A stretch of 64,000 bases of DNA from Anaerobium acetethylicum (GCF_900096945.1 NZ_FMKA01000002.1:212994-276993), one strand, 5' to 3'; positions 28,119 to 37,496 are shown, counted from the stretch's first letter. Notes: a model not told the origin generated them from the sequence alone. Numbers and translations are program-made.

Positions 28119-29657
28119 TTGGCTGAATTGTTATTGGAAATGAAAAATATTACGAAGCTTTTTCCGGGCGTACGTGCCCTGGATAATGTGAATCTCAAGG
28201 TGGAAAAAGGAGAAATCCACGCCCTGGTCGGGGAAAACGGAGCAGGCAAATCCACGCTGATGAATGTCCTGAGCGGAATATACCCCTTTGGCAGCTACGA
28301 AGGCGAGATTTTCTACAACGGAGAGCTGTGCAGGTTTAAGGAAATCAATGACAGCGAAGAAAAGGGAATTGTAATCATACATCAGGAACTGGCGCTGGTA
28401 CCGTATATGACAATCGGTGAAAATATGTTTCTTGGCAATGAACGAGGACGAAAGGCCGCAATAGACTGGAATGAAACATATGCGAAGGCAGACGGACTGC
28501 TGAAGACAGTAGGGCTTAATGAATCTTCACGTACACTGATCAAGGACATCGGGGTCGGAAAGCAGCAGATGGTCGAGATTGCAAAGGCGCTTGCCAAGAA
28601 TGTAAAACTGCTGATACTCGATGAACCGACGGCTTCCCTGAATGAAACAGATTCGAAACAGCTGCTGGACCTGCTTCTGGAATTCAAGAAGTCAGGAATG
28701 ACATCAATCATAATATCGCATAAACTGAATGAAATCTCCTATGTGGCGGATAAGATAACGGTTATCCGTGACGGTTCGACAATAGAGACGCTTGACAAGA
28801 AAACGGATGATTTCAGTGAAGAAAGAATCATCAAAGGAATGGTTGGCCGTGATCTGGTAGACCGATTCCCGAAACGTGAAAAGAAAAATATCGGAAAAAT
28901 CAATCTTGAAGTAGAAAACTGGACTGTTTACCATCCTTTATACAGCGACCGCAAGGTGGTAGATCATGTATCCATCAATGTGCGCAAGGGCGAAGTGGTC
29001 GGGATATCCGGACTTATGGGTGCCGGCAGGACTGAACTTGCAATGAGCATATTCGGCAGGAGTTATGGCACCAACATCAGTGGTACTTTGAAAATCAACG
29101 GTGAGACTGTCAATTTGAAAAATGCGCAGCAGGCCATAGAAAAGAAACTGGCATATGTTACGGAGGACAGAAAAGGAAACGGGCTCATACTTTCCAATTC
29201 CATCCGCATCAACACGACTCTGGCAAAAATGGACAAAATCAGTCATTATAATATAATCGACAGGGATCTTGAAATAAAAGTCGCAAATGAATACAAGGAA
29301 AAACTGAGGACAAAATGTCCTTCCATAGAGCAGAAGGTAGGCAATCTGAGTGGCGGAAACCAGCAGAAGGTGCTGCTGAGCAAATGGATGTTTGCAGATC
29401 CGGATGTCATCATCCTGGACGAGCCGACCCGAGGCATAGACGTGGGTGCTAAGTATGAAATCTACTGCATCATCAACAGGCTGGTGGCAGAAGGGAAATC
29501 GGTCATTATGATTTCTTCGGAGCTTCCGGAAGTACTGGGAATGTGCGACCGCATCTACATCATGAACGAAGGCAGGATAGCAGGGGAGCTCAGCCAGGCT
29601 GAAGCGACCCAGGAATCTATCATGCAGCATATCATTAAATCAGGCAAAGGAGAGTAA
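28119..29657 (+). CDS. mmsA: Sugar ABC transporter ATP-binding protein (MmsA/GguA type)
   Basis: A 512-residue duplicated ATPase. The first half has Walker [10 protein letters not shown], a degenerate signature [15 protein letters not shown] and [11 protein letters not shown]; the second half lacks a full Walker A ([10 protein letters not shown]) but has signature LSGGNQQKV and [13 protein letters not shown]. This asymmetry is normal for the family. It energises monosaccharide uptake with the following permease. The start is TTG after AAGGAGG. Confidence 0.95.
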   Translation: MAELLLEMKNITKLFPGVRALDNVNLKVEKGEIHALVGENGAGKSTLMNVLSGIYPFGSYEGEIFYNGELCRFKEINDSEEKGIVIIHQELALVPYMTIGENMFLGNERGRKAAIDWNETYAKADGLLKTVGLNESSRTLIKDIGVGKQQMVEIAKALAKNVKLLILDEPTASLNETDSKQLLDLLLEFKKSGMTSIIISHKLNEISYVADKITVIRDGSTIETLDKKTDDFSEERIIKGMVGRDLVDRFPKREKKNIGKINLEVENWTVYHPLYSDRKVVDHVSINVRKGEVVGISGLMGAGRTELAMSIFGRSYGTNISGTLKINGETVNLKNAQQAIEKKLAYVTEDRKGNGLILSNSIRINTTLAKMDKISHYNIIDRDLEIKVANEYKEKLRTKCPSIEQKVGNLSGGNQQKVLLSKWMFADPDVIILDEPTRGIDVGAKYEIYCIINRLVAEGKSVIMISSELPEVLGMCDRIYIMNEGRIAGELSQAEATQESIMQHIIKSGKGE

Positions 29658-29658
29658 A

Positions 29659-30816
29659 ATGAATAAAACAATAGAACTACTTAAAAAGAATACCATGCTG
29701 ATTGCACTGGTAATCGTAACCCTGTTTTTTGCAGCTACAACAGGCGGGACTCTGCTTGCACCCCAGAATATTGCGAATCTGATCGCACAGAACGGCTATG
29801 TCGTTATTCTTGCAGTCGGCATGCTGCTGTGTATCCTCACCGGCGGAAACATTGACCTTTCGGTAGGATCGATCGTTGCCCTGGTAGGAGCACTGGCAGG
29901 ACAGCTGATCGTAAACCAGAAGGTAAACATCTATGTATCCATCCTTATTTGCCTCGTGGTAGGCCTTGCAATCGGCGCATGGCAGGGATTCTGGATTGCC
30001 TATGTCAGGATTCCGGCATTCATCGTAACCCTGGCCGGCATGCTTTTATGGCGCGGTGTCGCACTGATCATCCTGGACGGACTGACGATTTCACCTTTCC
30101 CGGACAACTATCTGAACATCTTCAACAGTTTCGTTCCGGATCCTTTCGGCGGGGAAATCAATATCCTGTGCGTGGCAGTGGGCGTTGGAATCAGCATACT
30201 CTACGTGGTGCTTCAGCTTGTTGACAGGGCGAAAAAATCGAAAAAGGGATACGAAATGGAGAGTATTGCGGCAATGGCAGTAAAATCTGTGCTGATCTGT
30301 GCCGTGATCATCGTATTGGCTTATATGCTTGCACAATATAAAGGAATCCCGGCAATTCTGATCCTGCTTACTGTCATCGTTCTGGCATATGCATATTATA
30401 CTTCAAGGACTGTTCCCGGGCGTCATTTCTATGCGCTTGGCGGAAATGAAAAAGCAGCAAAGCTGAGCGGTATTCATACCGACCGGGTTTTATTTACAGC
30501 ATATGTGAATATGGCACTGTTGAGCGCGGTTGCTGCAATGGCCTGCGTTGCGAGATTCAATTCCGCAGCTCCGACAGCAGGGCAGAACTATGAAATGGAC
30601 GCAATCGCATCATGCTATATCGGCGGCGTTTCCGCATACGGCGGAATCGGTACAGTACAGGGTGCTGTTATCGGTGCCATCTTCATGGGCGTACTGAATA
30701 ACGGTATGTCAATTATGGGTATCGACGCAAATGTACAGAAGGCAGTAAAAGGTCTTGTGCTTCTGGCAGCAGTTGCATTTGATGTCATCTCCAAAAAGAG
30801 AGCAAAGACAGCCTGA
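29659..30816 (+). CDS. mmsB: Sugar ABC transporter permease (MmsB/GguB type)
   Basis: A 385-residue, highly hydrophobic protein of the BPD_transp_2 family (LTGGNIDLSVGSIVALVGA, YVRIPAFIVTLAGMLLWRG, GNEKAAKLSGI, ASCYIGGVSAYGGIGTVQGAVIGA). It resembles GguB in carrying an extra loop around residues 180-220. It starts one base after the ATPase gene stop. Confidence 0.95.
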   Translation: MNKTIELLKKNTMLIALVIVTLFFAATTGGTLLAPQNIANLIAQNGYVVILAVGMLLCILTGGNIDLSVGSIVALVGALAGQLIVNQKVNIYVSILICLVVGLAIGAWQGFWIAYVRIPAFIVTLAGMLLWRGVALIILDGLTISPFPDNYLNIFNSFVPDPFGGEINILCVAVGVGISILYVVLQLVDRAKKSKKGYEMESIAAMAVKSVLICAVIIVLAYMLAQYKGIPAILILLTVIVLAYAYYTSRTVPGRHFYALGGNEKAAKLSGIHTDRVLFTAYVNMALLSAVAAMACVARFNSAAPTAGQNYEMDAIASCYIGGVSAYGGIGTVQGAVIGAIFMGVLNNGMSIMGIDANVQKAVKGLVLLAAVAFDVISKKRAKTA

Positions 30817-30886
30817 CGGGAAACAGGCAGTGCATGAACGGCAGATATACAAGGGGAAAATGTAAAAAAACATATCAGTTATAAAC

Positions 30887-30920
30887 GAAAACGGCCAGGA
30901 AAAACTTCCTGACCGTTTTC
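30887..30920 (+). terminator. Terminator of the importer operon
   Basis: GAAAACGGCCAGGAA pairs with TTCCTGACCGTTTTC (one mismatch) with a short T-containing tail. Confidence 0.75.
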
Positions 30921-30960
30921 CGATTGACATAAATAATCCTGAATTATATAATATGGTCTA

Positions 30961-31112
30961 GTAAACCGGAATCCGATTAGCATATGAGCTGGCACTCGTG
31001 GGATCCTGGTTCTGCAATTTTTATGCATTACGAAGTACTGTTGGAGACAGAGTCCTGAACAGGTGCCGTGTGCATCATATGTGACTATAAGGACATAGTC
31101 CGGAACAGTTAC
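30961..31112 (+). repeat. F2 repeat, degenerate copy c
   Basis: It begins GTAAACCGGAATCC and ends GGACATAGTCCGGAACAGTTAC, so it keeps GTAA/TTAC ends. The right 45 bases match copies at 12.0 and 32.7 kb. It fills most of the gap ahead of the ROK gene; no coding sequence was seen. Confidence 0.6.
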
Positions 31113-31225
31113 TAAAATCTGTATAAACAGCTCGCATAGACCGGAAACCGTATGGTGGATGGTGCGATATCAAAAGACAAGCAGCGTGGCGGGTCTGGCA
31201 GCCGATTTCGCGCGGAGAGGTATAT

Positions 31226-32362
31226 ATGGCATATAATACTAAAAAATTATCCAACCAGGAATTGAGACAAATAAATAAAAATGTGATATTCAGATATCTG
31301 TATGATAACGACTGCGTATCAAAACAGGATATTTCAACTGCCCTTTCATTAAGCATGCCGACCGTCAATCAGAACATCAAGGAACTGACGGAGGACGGCC
31401 TGGTTGTGGCAGCCGGCAATTTCGAATCCACAGGCGGCAGGAAGGCGGTAGCCATCACATACAACAAAAGCGCAGTATTCTCAGTGGGGATTGCAATAAC
31501 CATGAACAACATCAGGATTGTGGTTGTGGATCTTTCGGGGGAGCAGCTCTACTACAGGAAATATAAATGCGGGTTCGAAGTATCGGATTCCTATGCGGAG
31601 AAACTGACAGGATATCTGAATGCCAGCATAGAGGAGTCAGGCGTCGACAGTACAAAAATACTGGGCGTGGGCATTTCGGTTCCGGGCATTATTGAGAACG
31701 AGAAGGACTTCATCATAAAAATAGCCCCTTCCCTGCATGCTAAAAACCAGCCGCTTACCTATATCACTGAGAAAATAGAGTATGAGGTCATGGTAGATAA
31801 CGATGCCTATCTGGGCGGAGTTGCCGAGCTGTGGAACGGAAAAAGCGAAAAGACCGTGGCTTATATTTATGTGGATAAGGGCGTCGGCGGGACTATTTTC
31901 ATAGACAATAAGCCATTCAAGGGCGAGAAGAATATGAGCGCCGAGTTCGGCCATATGGTGATACATCCCCATGGGAACAGGTGCAACTGTGGGAAAACGG
32001 GCTGCTTTGAAGCCTACATATCAACTGACAGGCTGTCTGAAGATCTCGGAATCAGCCTTGCTGAATTTTTCAAGAGGCTTGATGCAGGCGACGGGGAAGT
32101 AAAGGAGAGGTTTGAAAAATATCTGGATGACCTGTGTATCGGGCTGAGCAACATCAACACGATCCTGGATGCGGATGTGGTGCTCGGAGGAAGCATCGTG
32201 GAGTATATAGACGATTACATCGGGGAAATCGACAGGAAACTGTCAGAGATGAATCCCTTTGAAAAGGACAGGTATTTCCATATTGCGAAAATCAAAAGGG
32301 CGAAAGCCAGCGCGATAGGCGCTGCCCTGTATTTCATCGAAAGATTTATTGAAAATATTTAA
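31226..32362 (+). CDS. ROK-family transcriptional repressor (XylR/NagC type)
   Basis: A 378-residue protein: winged helix-turn-helix at about residues 15-65 (VSKQDISTALSLSMPTVNQNIKELTEDGLV), then a ROK sugar-kinase-like domain (GVGISVPGII, VDNDAYLGGVAELWNG, GVGGTIFIDNKPFKG, AEFGHM) with the zinc motif CNCGKTGC. ROK repressors release DNA on binding sugar. The position between importer and xylulokinase suggests control of pentose genes. It is monocistronic. Confidence 0.93.
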   Translation: MAYNTKKLSNQELRQINKNVIFRYLYDNDCVSKQDISTALSLSMPTVNQNIKELTEDGLVVAAGNFESTGGRKAVAITYNKSAVFSVGIAITMNNIRIVVVDLSGEQLYYRKYKCGFEVSDSYAEKLTGYLNASIEESGVDSTKILGVGISVPGIIENEKDFIIKIAPSLHAKNQPLTYITEKIEYEVMVDNDAYLGGVAELWNGKSEKTVAYIYVDKGVGGTIFIDNKPFKGEKNMSAEFGHMVIHPHGNRCNCGKTGCFEAYISTDRLSEDLGISLAEFFKRLDAGDGEVKERFEKYLDDLCIGLSNINTILDADVVLGGSIVEYIDDYIGEIDRKLSEMNPFEKDRYFHIAKIKRAKASAIGAALYFIERFIENI

Positions 32363-32380
32363 TACTGAACAGAAACCAGT

Positions 32381-32419
32381 TTTTGGGGGCGCATGTCATA
32401 TGCGGCCTCTTTTTTTCGG
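32381..32419 (+). terminator. Terminator after the ROK gene
   Basis: GGGGGCGCAT pairs imperfectly with ATGCGGCCTC, followed by a run of seven T. Confidence 0.65.
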
Positions 32420-32434
32420 CCATAGGTGTGGAGT

Positions 32435-32839
32435 GTCAAAAGCCCCTATACAAAATGGTATGCGTCAATTTGCACAGTTTTCGACAATTCGGACGCGATG
32501 GAAAACATGTTCATTCGCAGCGCGCTCTCGCTTAGATGAAGACGTAGTGGTACGTAGGGCTGCGCTTTCAGCGGTCCTATGTACTAATGGTTTGCCTGTT
32601 CAGTAACCTAGTGACGCGAGGTGTTTTTATGCTGCTTTTGCATAAAAACCCGAGTTCGGCGTGCGCCAAATTGCAGTTCTTGCAATTTGTGTGCATCATA
32701 TGTAACTATGAAGGACGTAGTCCGGAATAGTTACCAACGTCTTCATAAAGCTGCTCATTGAACCATGTTTTCCATCGCTGTGCTGTAGCTGGCGAATGTG
32801 CAAATTAACTAAGCCGAAGGTTACAAGAGGGCTTTTGAC
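32435..32839 (+). repeat. F1 palindromic repeat, copy C (interrupted by F2)
   Basis: Complete ends GTCAAAAGCCC and GGGCTTTTGAC are present. The outer arms are GATGGAAAACATG / CATGTTTTCCATC. The central hairpin is split by an F2 element at 32594-32734. Without the insert it is close in length to copy D. Confidence 0.82.
32594..32734 (+). mobile_element. F2 element, copy d, nested in F1 copy C
   Basis: It runs from CTGTTCAGTAACC to GGACGTAGTCCGGAATAGTTAC and is colinear with the reverse complement of copy f at 49.5 kb: GCGAGGTGTTTTTATGC, GCATAAAAAC, CAAATTGCA and GTGTGCATCATATG blocks. Flanking TACTAATG and TACCAACG resemble a degenerate 8-bp target duplication. Confidence 0.7.
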
Positions 32840-32900
32840 ATGCTGATCTTCATAGGAAAGATCTTTGAGAAAAACCCTCCAAAAAATATCAGAAAACAGA

Positions 32901-32929
32901 TTGACATTCAGACAAAATCTATATATAAT
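32901..32929 (+). promoter_or_regulatory. Consensus sigma-A promoter of the xylulokinase operon
   Basis: TTGACA (32901-32906), 17 bp, TATAAT (32924-32929): a perfect match to the consensus, about 150 bp before xylB. Confidence 0.85.
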
Positions 32930-32944
32930 AACTTACAGAAAGAG

Positions 32945-32956
32945 CTTTTGCAAAAG
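32945..32956 (+). promoter_or_regulatory. Candidate operator
   Basis: The perfect 12-bp palindrome CTTTTGCAAAAG lies about 10 bp after the expected transcription start of the strong xylB promoter, a position suited to a repressor such as the ROK protein. A TTTTGTAAAG copy follows. Assignment to that repressor is inference. Confidence 0.4.
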
Positions 32957-33075
32957 ATGTTTTGTAAAGTTTTTTGATGGGTATGACAGCACGATAAAAG
33001 TGGTCAGGAAAACAGGATGAAAAGCAGCCATAAAAATGAATTTTCAAATCAAGAATAGAAAAGGAGTATGGGTAT

Positions 33076-34599
33076 ATGAATTATCTGATTGGTATCGATA
33101 TAGGAACATCTGCTACAAAGACAGTCCTGTTCGATGAAAAGGGTGCGGTAATTGCATCGGCTTCCCAGGAATATCCACTGTACCAGCCAAAGAACGGCTG
33201 GGCTGAACAGAAGCCTGAAGACTGGAAGGAGGCTTCCCTGGAAACTCTGAGCCGGGTTGTCAGGGAATCTGGCGTAAAGGCAGAGGACATAAAAGGAATC
33301 GGCCTTTCAGGCCAGATGCACGGTCTCGTAATGCTGGATGAGGCAGGAGAAGTGATCAGGCCATCAATCATCTGGTGCGATCAGAGGACTGCGGCAGAGG
33401 TGGAAGACATGAACCGCCTGATCGGAAGGGAACGCCTGATTGAAATCACTGCGAACCCTGCATTGACAGGATGGACTGCAGCGAAGATCCTCTGGGTCAA
33501 GAAGAACGAGCCTGAGAACTATGAAAGATGCAGACATATTTTACTTCCAAAGGATTACATCAGATATGTGCTGACAGGCGTATTTGCTACGGAAGTATCT
33601 GATGCAAGCGGAATGCAGCTTTTAGACGTGCCGAACAGATGCTGGTCAGATGAAGTCCTTCAGAAGCTTGATATAGACAGGAGCCTTCTGGCAGATGTTT
33701 ATGAATCCTGTGAGGTCACTGGAAAGGTGCTTCCGGAGATTGCAGAGATGACTGGACTTTCTGTGGATACGGCAGTGGTCGGAGGCGCAGGCGACAATGC
33801 GGCAGCGGCTGTTGGAACCGGAATCGTAAGGGACGGAACGGCGTTTACCACAATCGGAACCTCCGGCGTGGTATTTGCCCACAGCAGCAAGGTGACGATC
33901 GATCCAAAAGGAAGGGTGCATACATGCTGCTGTGCAGTACCGGGCGCATGGCATGTAATGGGCGTTACCCAGGGCGCAGGCCTTTCCCTCAAGTGGTTCA
34001 GAGACAACTTCTGCCAGGACTATATGGAAGAGGCAGATAAGCAGGGAGTGGATGTCTACGACCTGATGGGAAGGGATGCTGCCGAAAGGGAAATCGGAAG
34101 CAACAAGCTCATCTTCCTTCCTTACCTGATGGGAGAAAGAACTCCGCATCTTGATCCGGACTGCAGAGGCGTGTTCTTCGGACTGTCCGCAATCCATACA
34201 AAACCGGATATGATCCGTTCCGTCATGGAGGGCGTGTCATTTTCCCTTAACGACTGCAATCATATACTGCAGGAGATGGGCATCAACGTGGAAAAAATGA
34301 TGGCCTGCGGAGGCGGAGGAAAGAGCCCGCTGTGGAGACAGATGCTTGCAGATATGTACAGGTGTGAGGTGAATACCGTAAGGCAGACAGAAGGTCCGGC
34401 ACTTGGTGCAGCAATACTTGCAGGAGTAGGAACCGGAATTTACGAAAGCGTGGAACAGGCATGTGATGCGCTGATATCCGGAGACAAGAAGAGCGAGCCT
34501 GTATCAGAACAGGCGGATGCATATGAAAAACTCTACGAAGTATACAAGGATCTCTATGTCGACTTAAAGGATTCATTCAAAAAACTGGCTAACATTTAA
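33076..34599 (+). CDS. xylB: Xylulokinase (FGGY family)
   Basis: A 507-residue kinase: YLIGIDIGTSATKTVLFD ATP-binding start, GLSGQMHGLVMLD and IIWCDQRT substrate motifs typical of xylulokinase, GGAGDNAAAAVGTG, and the FGGY C-terminal signature with ACGGGGKSPLWRQMLADM. It phosphorylates D-xylulose for the pentose phosphate pathway. A GGAG site precedes it. It leads an operon with DUF4867 and a sugar isomerase-family gene. Confidence 0.95.
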   Translation: MNYLIGIDIGTSATKTVLFDEKGAVIASASQEYPLYQPKNGWAEQKPEDWKEASLETLSRVVRESGVKAEDIKGIGLSGQMHGLVMLDEAGEVIRPSIIWCDQRTAAEVEDMNRLIGRERLIEITANPALTGWTAAKILWVKKNEPENYERCRHILLPKDYIRYVLTGVFATEVSDASGMQLLDVPNRCWSDEVLQKLDIDRSLLADVYESCEVTGKVLPEIAEMTGLSVDTAVVGGAGDNAAAAVGTGIVRDGTAFTTIGTSGVVFAHSSKVTIDPKGRVHTCCCAVPGAWHVMGVTQGAGLSLKWFRDNFCQDYMEEADKQGVDVYDLMGRDAAEREIGSNKLIFLPYLMGERTPHLDPDCRGVFFGLSAIHTKPDMIRSVMEGVSFSLNDCNHILQEMGINVEKMMACGGGGKSPLWRQMLADMYRCEVNTVRQTEGPALGAAILAGVGTGIYESVEQACDALISGDKKSEPVSEQADAYEKLYEVYKDLYVDLKDSFKKLANI

Positions 34600-34617
34600 C
34601 ATTTTGGAGGTATACAA

Positions 34618-35244
34618 ATGGCTTTAACAATAAAGAGCGTGGAAGACAGGGACTTCCGTAAATATGGAAGGATCGTAAAAGGATACGGGATCGCACAGCT
34701 TCTCCAGGCAATGGAAAGCACACCGGTTCCTGAAGATGTCATCTATACAGCTTCAGTCAGGGAAATGGAAGACACTGCTGATGCAGCCGGATTCAGGGAT
34801 TTTGTTTTCGGCGGGATGCCAATCCAGATCGGATTCTGCAACGGGCATAACAATATGCTGAACGCCCTGGAATACCACAGGAATTCGGAAATAAACATCG
34901 CGGTTACGGATATGGTCCTGCTCCTTGGAATGCAGCAGGATATGGAAGATGATTTCACCTATGATTCTGCGAAGGTCGAGGCCTTCCTGGTGCCGGCGGG
35001 AACTGCAGTTGAGCTGTATGGGACCACCCTTCACTATGCACCATGCGGCGTGGATGGAAAAGGCTTCAAGGGCATCGTCATTCTTCCGGAAGGAACCAAT
35101 ACAGAGCTGGAAGCAGTTCCAGAAAAAAACGGAGAAGATGCACTGCTGTTTGCAAAGAACAAGTGGCTGGTTGCACACCAGGAATCAGGTCTTGAGGCAG
35201 ATGGAGCCTTTATCGGACTGAAAGGTGAGAACCTGAGCATATAA
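34618..35244 (+). CDS. DUF4867 family protein
   Basis: A 208-residue soluble protein, recognised as DUF4867 by the KYGRIVKGYGIAQLLQAM start and the central GHNNMLNALEYHRNSEINIAVTDMVLLLG. The pattern of strands and the PAGTAVELYGTTLHYAPC segment suggest a cupin-like fold, so it may act as a sugar mutarotase or isomerase accessory; this is inference. It sits 18 bp after xylB and 63 bp before the isomerase gene, and such linkage supports a pentose role. Confidence 0.78.
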   Translation: MALTIKSVEDRDFRKYGRIVKGYGIAQLLQAMESTPVPEDVIYTASVREMEDTADAAGFRDFVFGGMPIQIGFCNGHNNMLNALEYHRNSEINIAVTDMVLLLGMQQDMEDDFTYDSAKVEAFLVPAGTAVELYGTTLHYAPCGVDGKGFKGIVILPEGTNTELEAVPEKNGEDALLFAKNKWLVAHQESGLEADGAFIGLKGENLSI

Positions 35245-35307
35245 AAGTTCAGAAAACGATATTAAAAAACAATTTTAATAATAGATAAAATATGGAGGTA
35301 ACAGAAT

Positions 35308-36789
35308 ATGAACAACATTCCAGCATTAAAATTAGGAATCGCAGCAGTAAGCAGGGACTGTTTCCCAATGAGCCTTTCAGAAAACAGAAGGAAAGAAGTT
35401 GCCAGTGAATATGCGAAAAAGGGTCTCGAAATTTTCGAATGCCCTACAGTAATTGAAAACGAGAAACATATGAGACAGGCTCTTGCAGAACTGAAGGAAG
35501 CCGGCTGCAACGCACTCGTAGTTTTCCTTGGAAATTTCGGACCTGAAACAGCGGAAACCCTTCTTGCAAAGGAATTCGACGGTCCGGTCATGTTCGCGGC
35601 AGCTGCCGAGGAATCCGGAGACAGACTCATGGACGACAGGGGAGATGCATACTGCGGAATGCTGAATGCAAGCTACAACCTCAAGCTCCGTAACATCAAG
35701 GCATATATTCCGGAATATCCGGTAGGAACTGCAAAAGAAGTTGCTGACATGATCGAGGAATTTGTGCCAATCGCAAAATCCATAATCGGCCTGAACAACC
35801 TGAAGATCATTTCCTTCGGACCACGTCCACAGGATTTCCTTGCCTGCAACGCTCCTATCAAGCAGCTCTATAACCTTGGCGTTGAAATTGAGGAAAATTC
35901 AGAACTGGATCTTTTTGCAGCATTCAACGAACATAAGGATGATCCGCGTATCCCGGCTGTCATGAAGAGCATGGAAGAGGAACTGGGCGAAGGCAATAAA
36001 ATGCCTGGCATACTTCCGAAACTTGCACAGTATGAGATTACCCTTCTTGACTGGGTTGAGCAGCACAAAGGATCAAGGGAATTCGTCGCTTTTGCAAATA
36101 AATGCTGGCCTTCTTTCCAGACCCAGTTCGGTTTCGTTCCATGCTATGTGAACAGCCGCCTTACTGCTATGGGAATACCGGTATCCTGCGAAGTTGATAT
36201 CTACGGCGCATTGAGCGAATACATCGGAACATGTGTAAGCGAGGATGTTGTAACCCTTCTTGATATCAACAACACTGTACCTGCAGATATGTATGAATCT
36301 GAAATCAAGGGAACCTTCGATTATACAATCAAAGATACATTCATGGGCTTCCACTGCGGAAATACAGCAGCTTCAAAACTTTCTTCATGCGAAATGAAAA
36401 ACCAGAAGATTATGGCGAGAGCCCTTGAACCAGATCAGGAACCGAATATCACAAGGGGAACATTAGAGGGAGATATCCTTCCGGGAAAAATCACTTTCTT
36501 CCGTCTTCAGAGCACAGCTGACGCAAAGCTCACTGCATACGTTGCAGAAGGTGAAGTACTTCCGGTTGCTACAAAATCATTCGGCGGAATAGGAATATTT
36601 GCAATTCCTGAAATGGGCAGGTTCTACAGACATGTCCTCGTTGAAAAAAATTATCCACATCATGGAGCAGTAGCATTTGGTCATTTTGGAAAAGTGCTGT
36701 TCGAAGTATTCAAATACCTTGGTGTTGAAGAATTAGGATTCAACCAGCCAAAAGGAATGCTTTACAAATCAGAAAATCCATTTGCTTAA
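35308..36789 (+). CDS. L-fucose/L-arabinose isomerase family protein
   Basis: A 493-residue protein with the two-domain isomerase fold: an N-terminal NAD-like half (LKLGIAAVSRDCFPMSLSENRRKEVAS, GCNALVVFLGNFGPETAETLL) and a C-terminal half with possible metal ligands (CWPSFQ, CEVDIYGALSEYIG, DINNT, FHCGNT, HHGAVAFGHFG). It would convert an aldopentose or deoxyhexose to a ketose. As the operon encodes a xylulokinase and no canonical XylA or AraA is present, it may form the ketose used by XylB. The substrate is not readable from the sequence. A GGAGG site precedes the start. Confidence 0.85.
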   Translation: MNNIPALKLGIAAVSRDCFPMSLSENRRKEVASEYAKKGLEIFECPTVIENEKHMRQALAELKEAGCNALVVFLGNFGPETAETLLAKEFDGPVMFAAAAEESGDRLMDDRGDAYCGMLNASYNLKLRNIKAYIPEYPVGTAKEVADMIEEFVPIAKSIIGLNNLKIISFGPRPQDFLACNAPIKQLYNLGVEIEENSELDLFAAFNEHKDDPRIPAVMKSMEEELGEGNKMPGILPKLAQYEITLLDWVEQHKGSREFVAFANKCWPSFQTQFGFVPCYVNSRLTAMGIPVSCEVDIYGALSEYIGTCVSEDVVTLLDINNTVPADMYESEIKGTFDYTIKDTFMGFHCGNTAASKLSSCEMKNQKIMARALEPDQEPNITRGTLEGDILPGKITFFRLQSTADAKLTAYVAEGEVLPVATKSFGGIGIFAIPEMGRFYRHVLVEKNYPHHGAVAFGHFGKVLFEVFKYLGVEELGFNQPKGMLYKSENPFA

Positions 36790-36799
36790 GTAAGGGATG

Positions 36800-36918
36800 C
36801 CGGATGGTACTGCCAGGTACCCTCCGGATTAAAGGATCTGCATAACAGGATGGTATTGCCAGGTGCCCTCCGCATGAAGGATCTATAAGACAGGATGATA
36901 TTGCCAGGTATCATCCTG
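36800..36918 (+). repeat. Three tandem hairpins with TGCCAGG loops
   Basis: Three units at 36800-36827, 36846-36872 and 36891-36918 share GGATG(G/A)TA-(T/C)TGCCAGG and pairing right arms. Arms differ but stay paired: CCGGATGGTAC with GTACCCTCCGG in unit 1 and CAGGATGATA with TATCATCCTG in unit 3. They lie just after the isomerase stop and before its terminator. Confidence 0.75.
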
Positions 36919-37000
36919 AATAGAAGTTTTACAAGGGGCTGTTGCAAAACTAATGAACCGCTCCCCGTCAAGCAGATATTTAAAATAATAAAAATCTTTT

Positions 37001-37031
37001 CTGCCAGCAGGTGTAAACTGCTGGCAGTTTT
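37001..37031 (+). terminator. Terminator of the xylB operon
   Basis: CTGCCAGCAG pairs with CTGCTGGCAG, followed by TTTT. Confidence 0.8.
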
Positions 37032-37064
37032 CATGCCATTTTTAAATATATTTCATGTTTTTCT

Positions 37065-37233
37065 ATCTAGTGCACTGACACGTTGACATCTTGACAAATG
37101 ACTTGCCTTAGTTTCCATCTGCGGCGTTGTCGTCAATCAGCGTAGCCACCGCTACGCCTCATTCCTCCGCCTTGCAGAATGAAAACTAATTCAGCGTCAT
37201 TAGCTTAAGTGTCAATGTGTCAGCACACTAGAT
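37065..37233. mobile_element. F4 element: 169-bp MITE-like inverted repeat
   Basis: The ends ATCTAGTGCACTGACACGTT and (reverse complement) ATCTAGTGTGCTGACACATT begin imperfect inverted repeats of about 60 bp, including TTAGTTTC/TTAGTTTT segments. The middle holds a GCGTAGC / GCTACGC hairpin. No coding capacity and no clear target duplication. Confidence 0.7.
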
Positions 37234-37291
37234 ATTGTAATACAGCAGATATCTTCTCTTGTTCAGATACCTTTCTATAGTCATAAAATAA

Positions 37292-37346
37292 GCTCCCTTC
37301 TAAGCGACAAGTTTTTATTGTTTTACTTGTCTACCTAGAAGGGAGC
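37292..37346. terminator. Long hairpin ahead of the DUF2089 gene
   Basis: GCTCCCTTCTA plus GACAAG pair with CTTGTC plus TAGAAGGGAGC. It lacks a strong T run, so terminator function is uncertain. The AT-rich stretch to 37496 probably holds the next promoter. Confidence 0.5.
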
Positions 37347-37496
37347 ATATCACTCAATGACTAAAAAACCATCATTTTGCAGCAGTACCTTTTATATTAT
37401 ACTCAACATTGACTTTAATAATATTAAAGGTTATAATTAATTATATTAAAATCAATATTAAGTTTTTCTGTATCAAAAATGAAAGGACGTAATATA

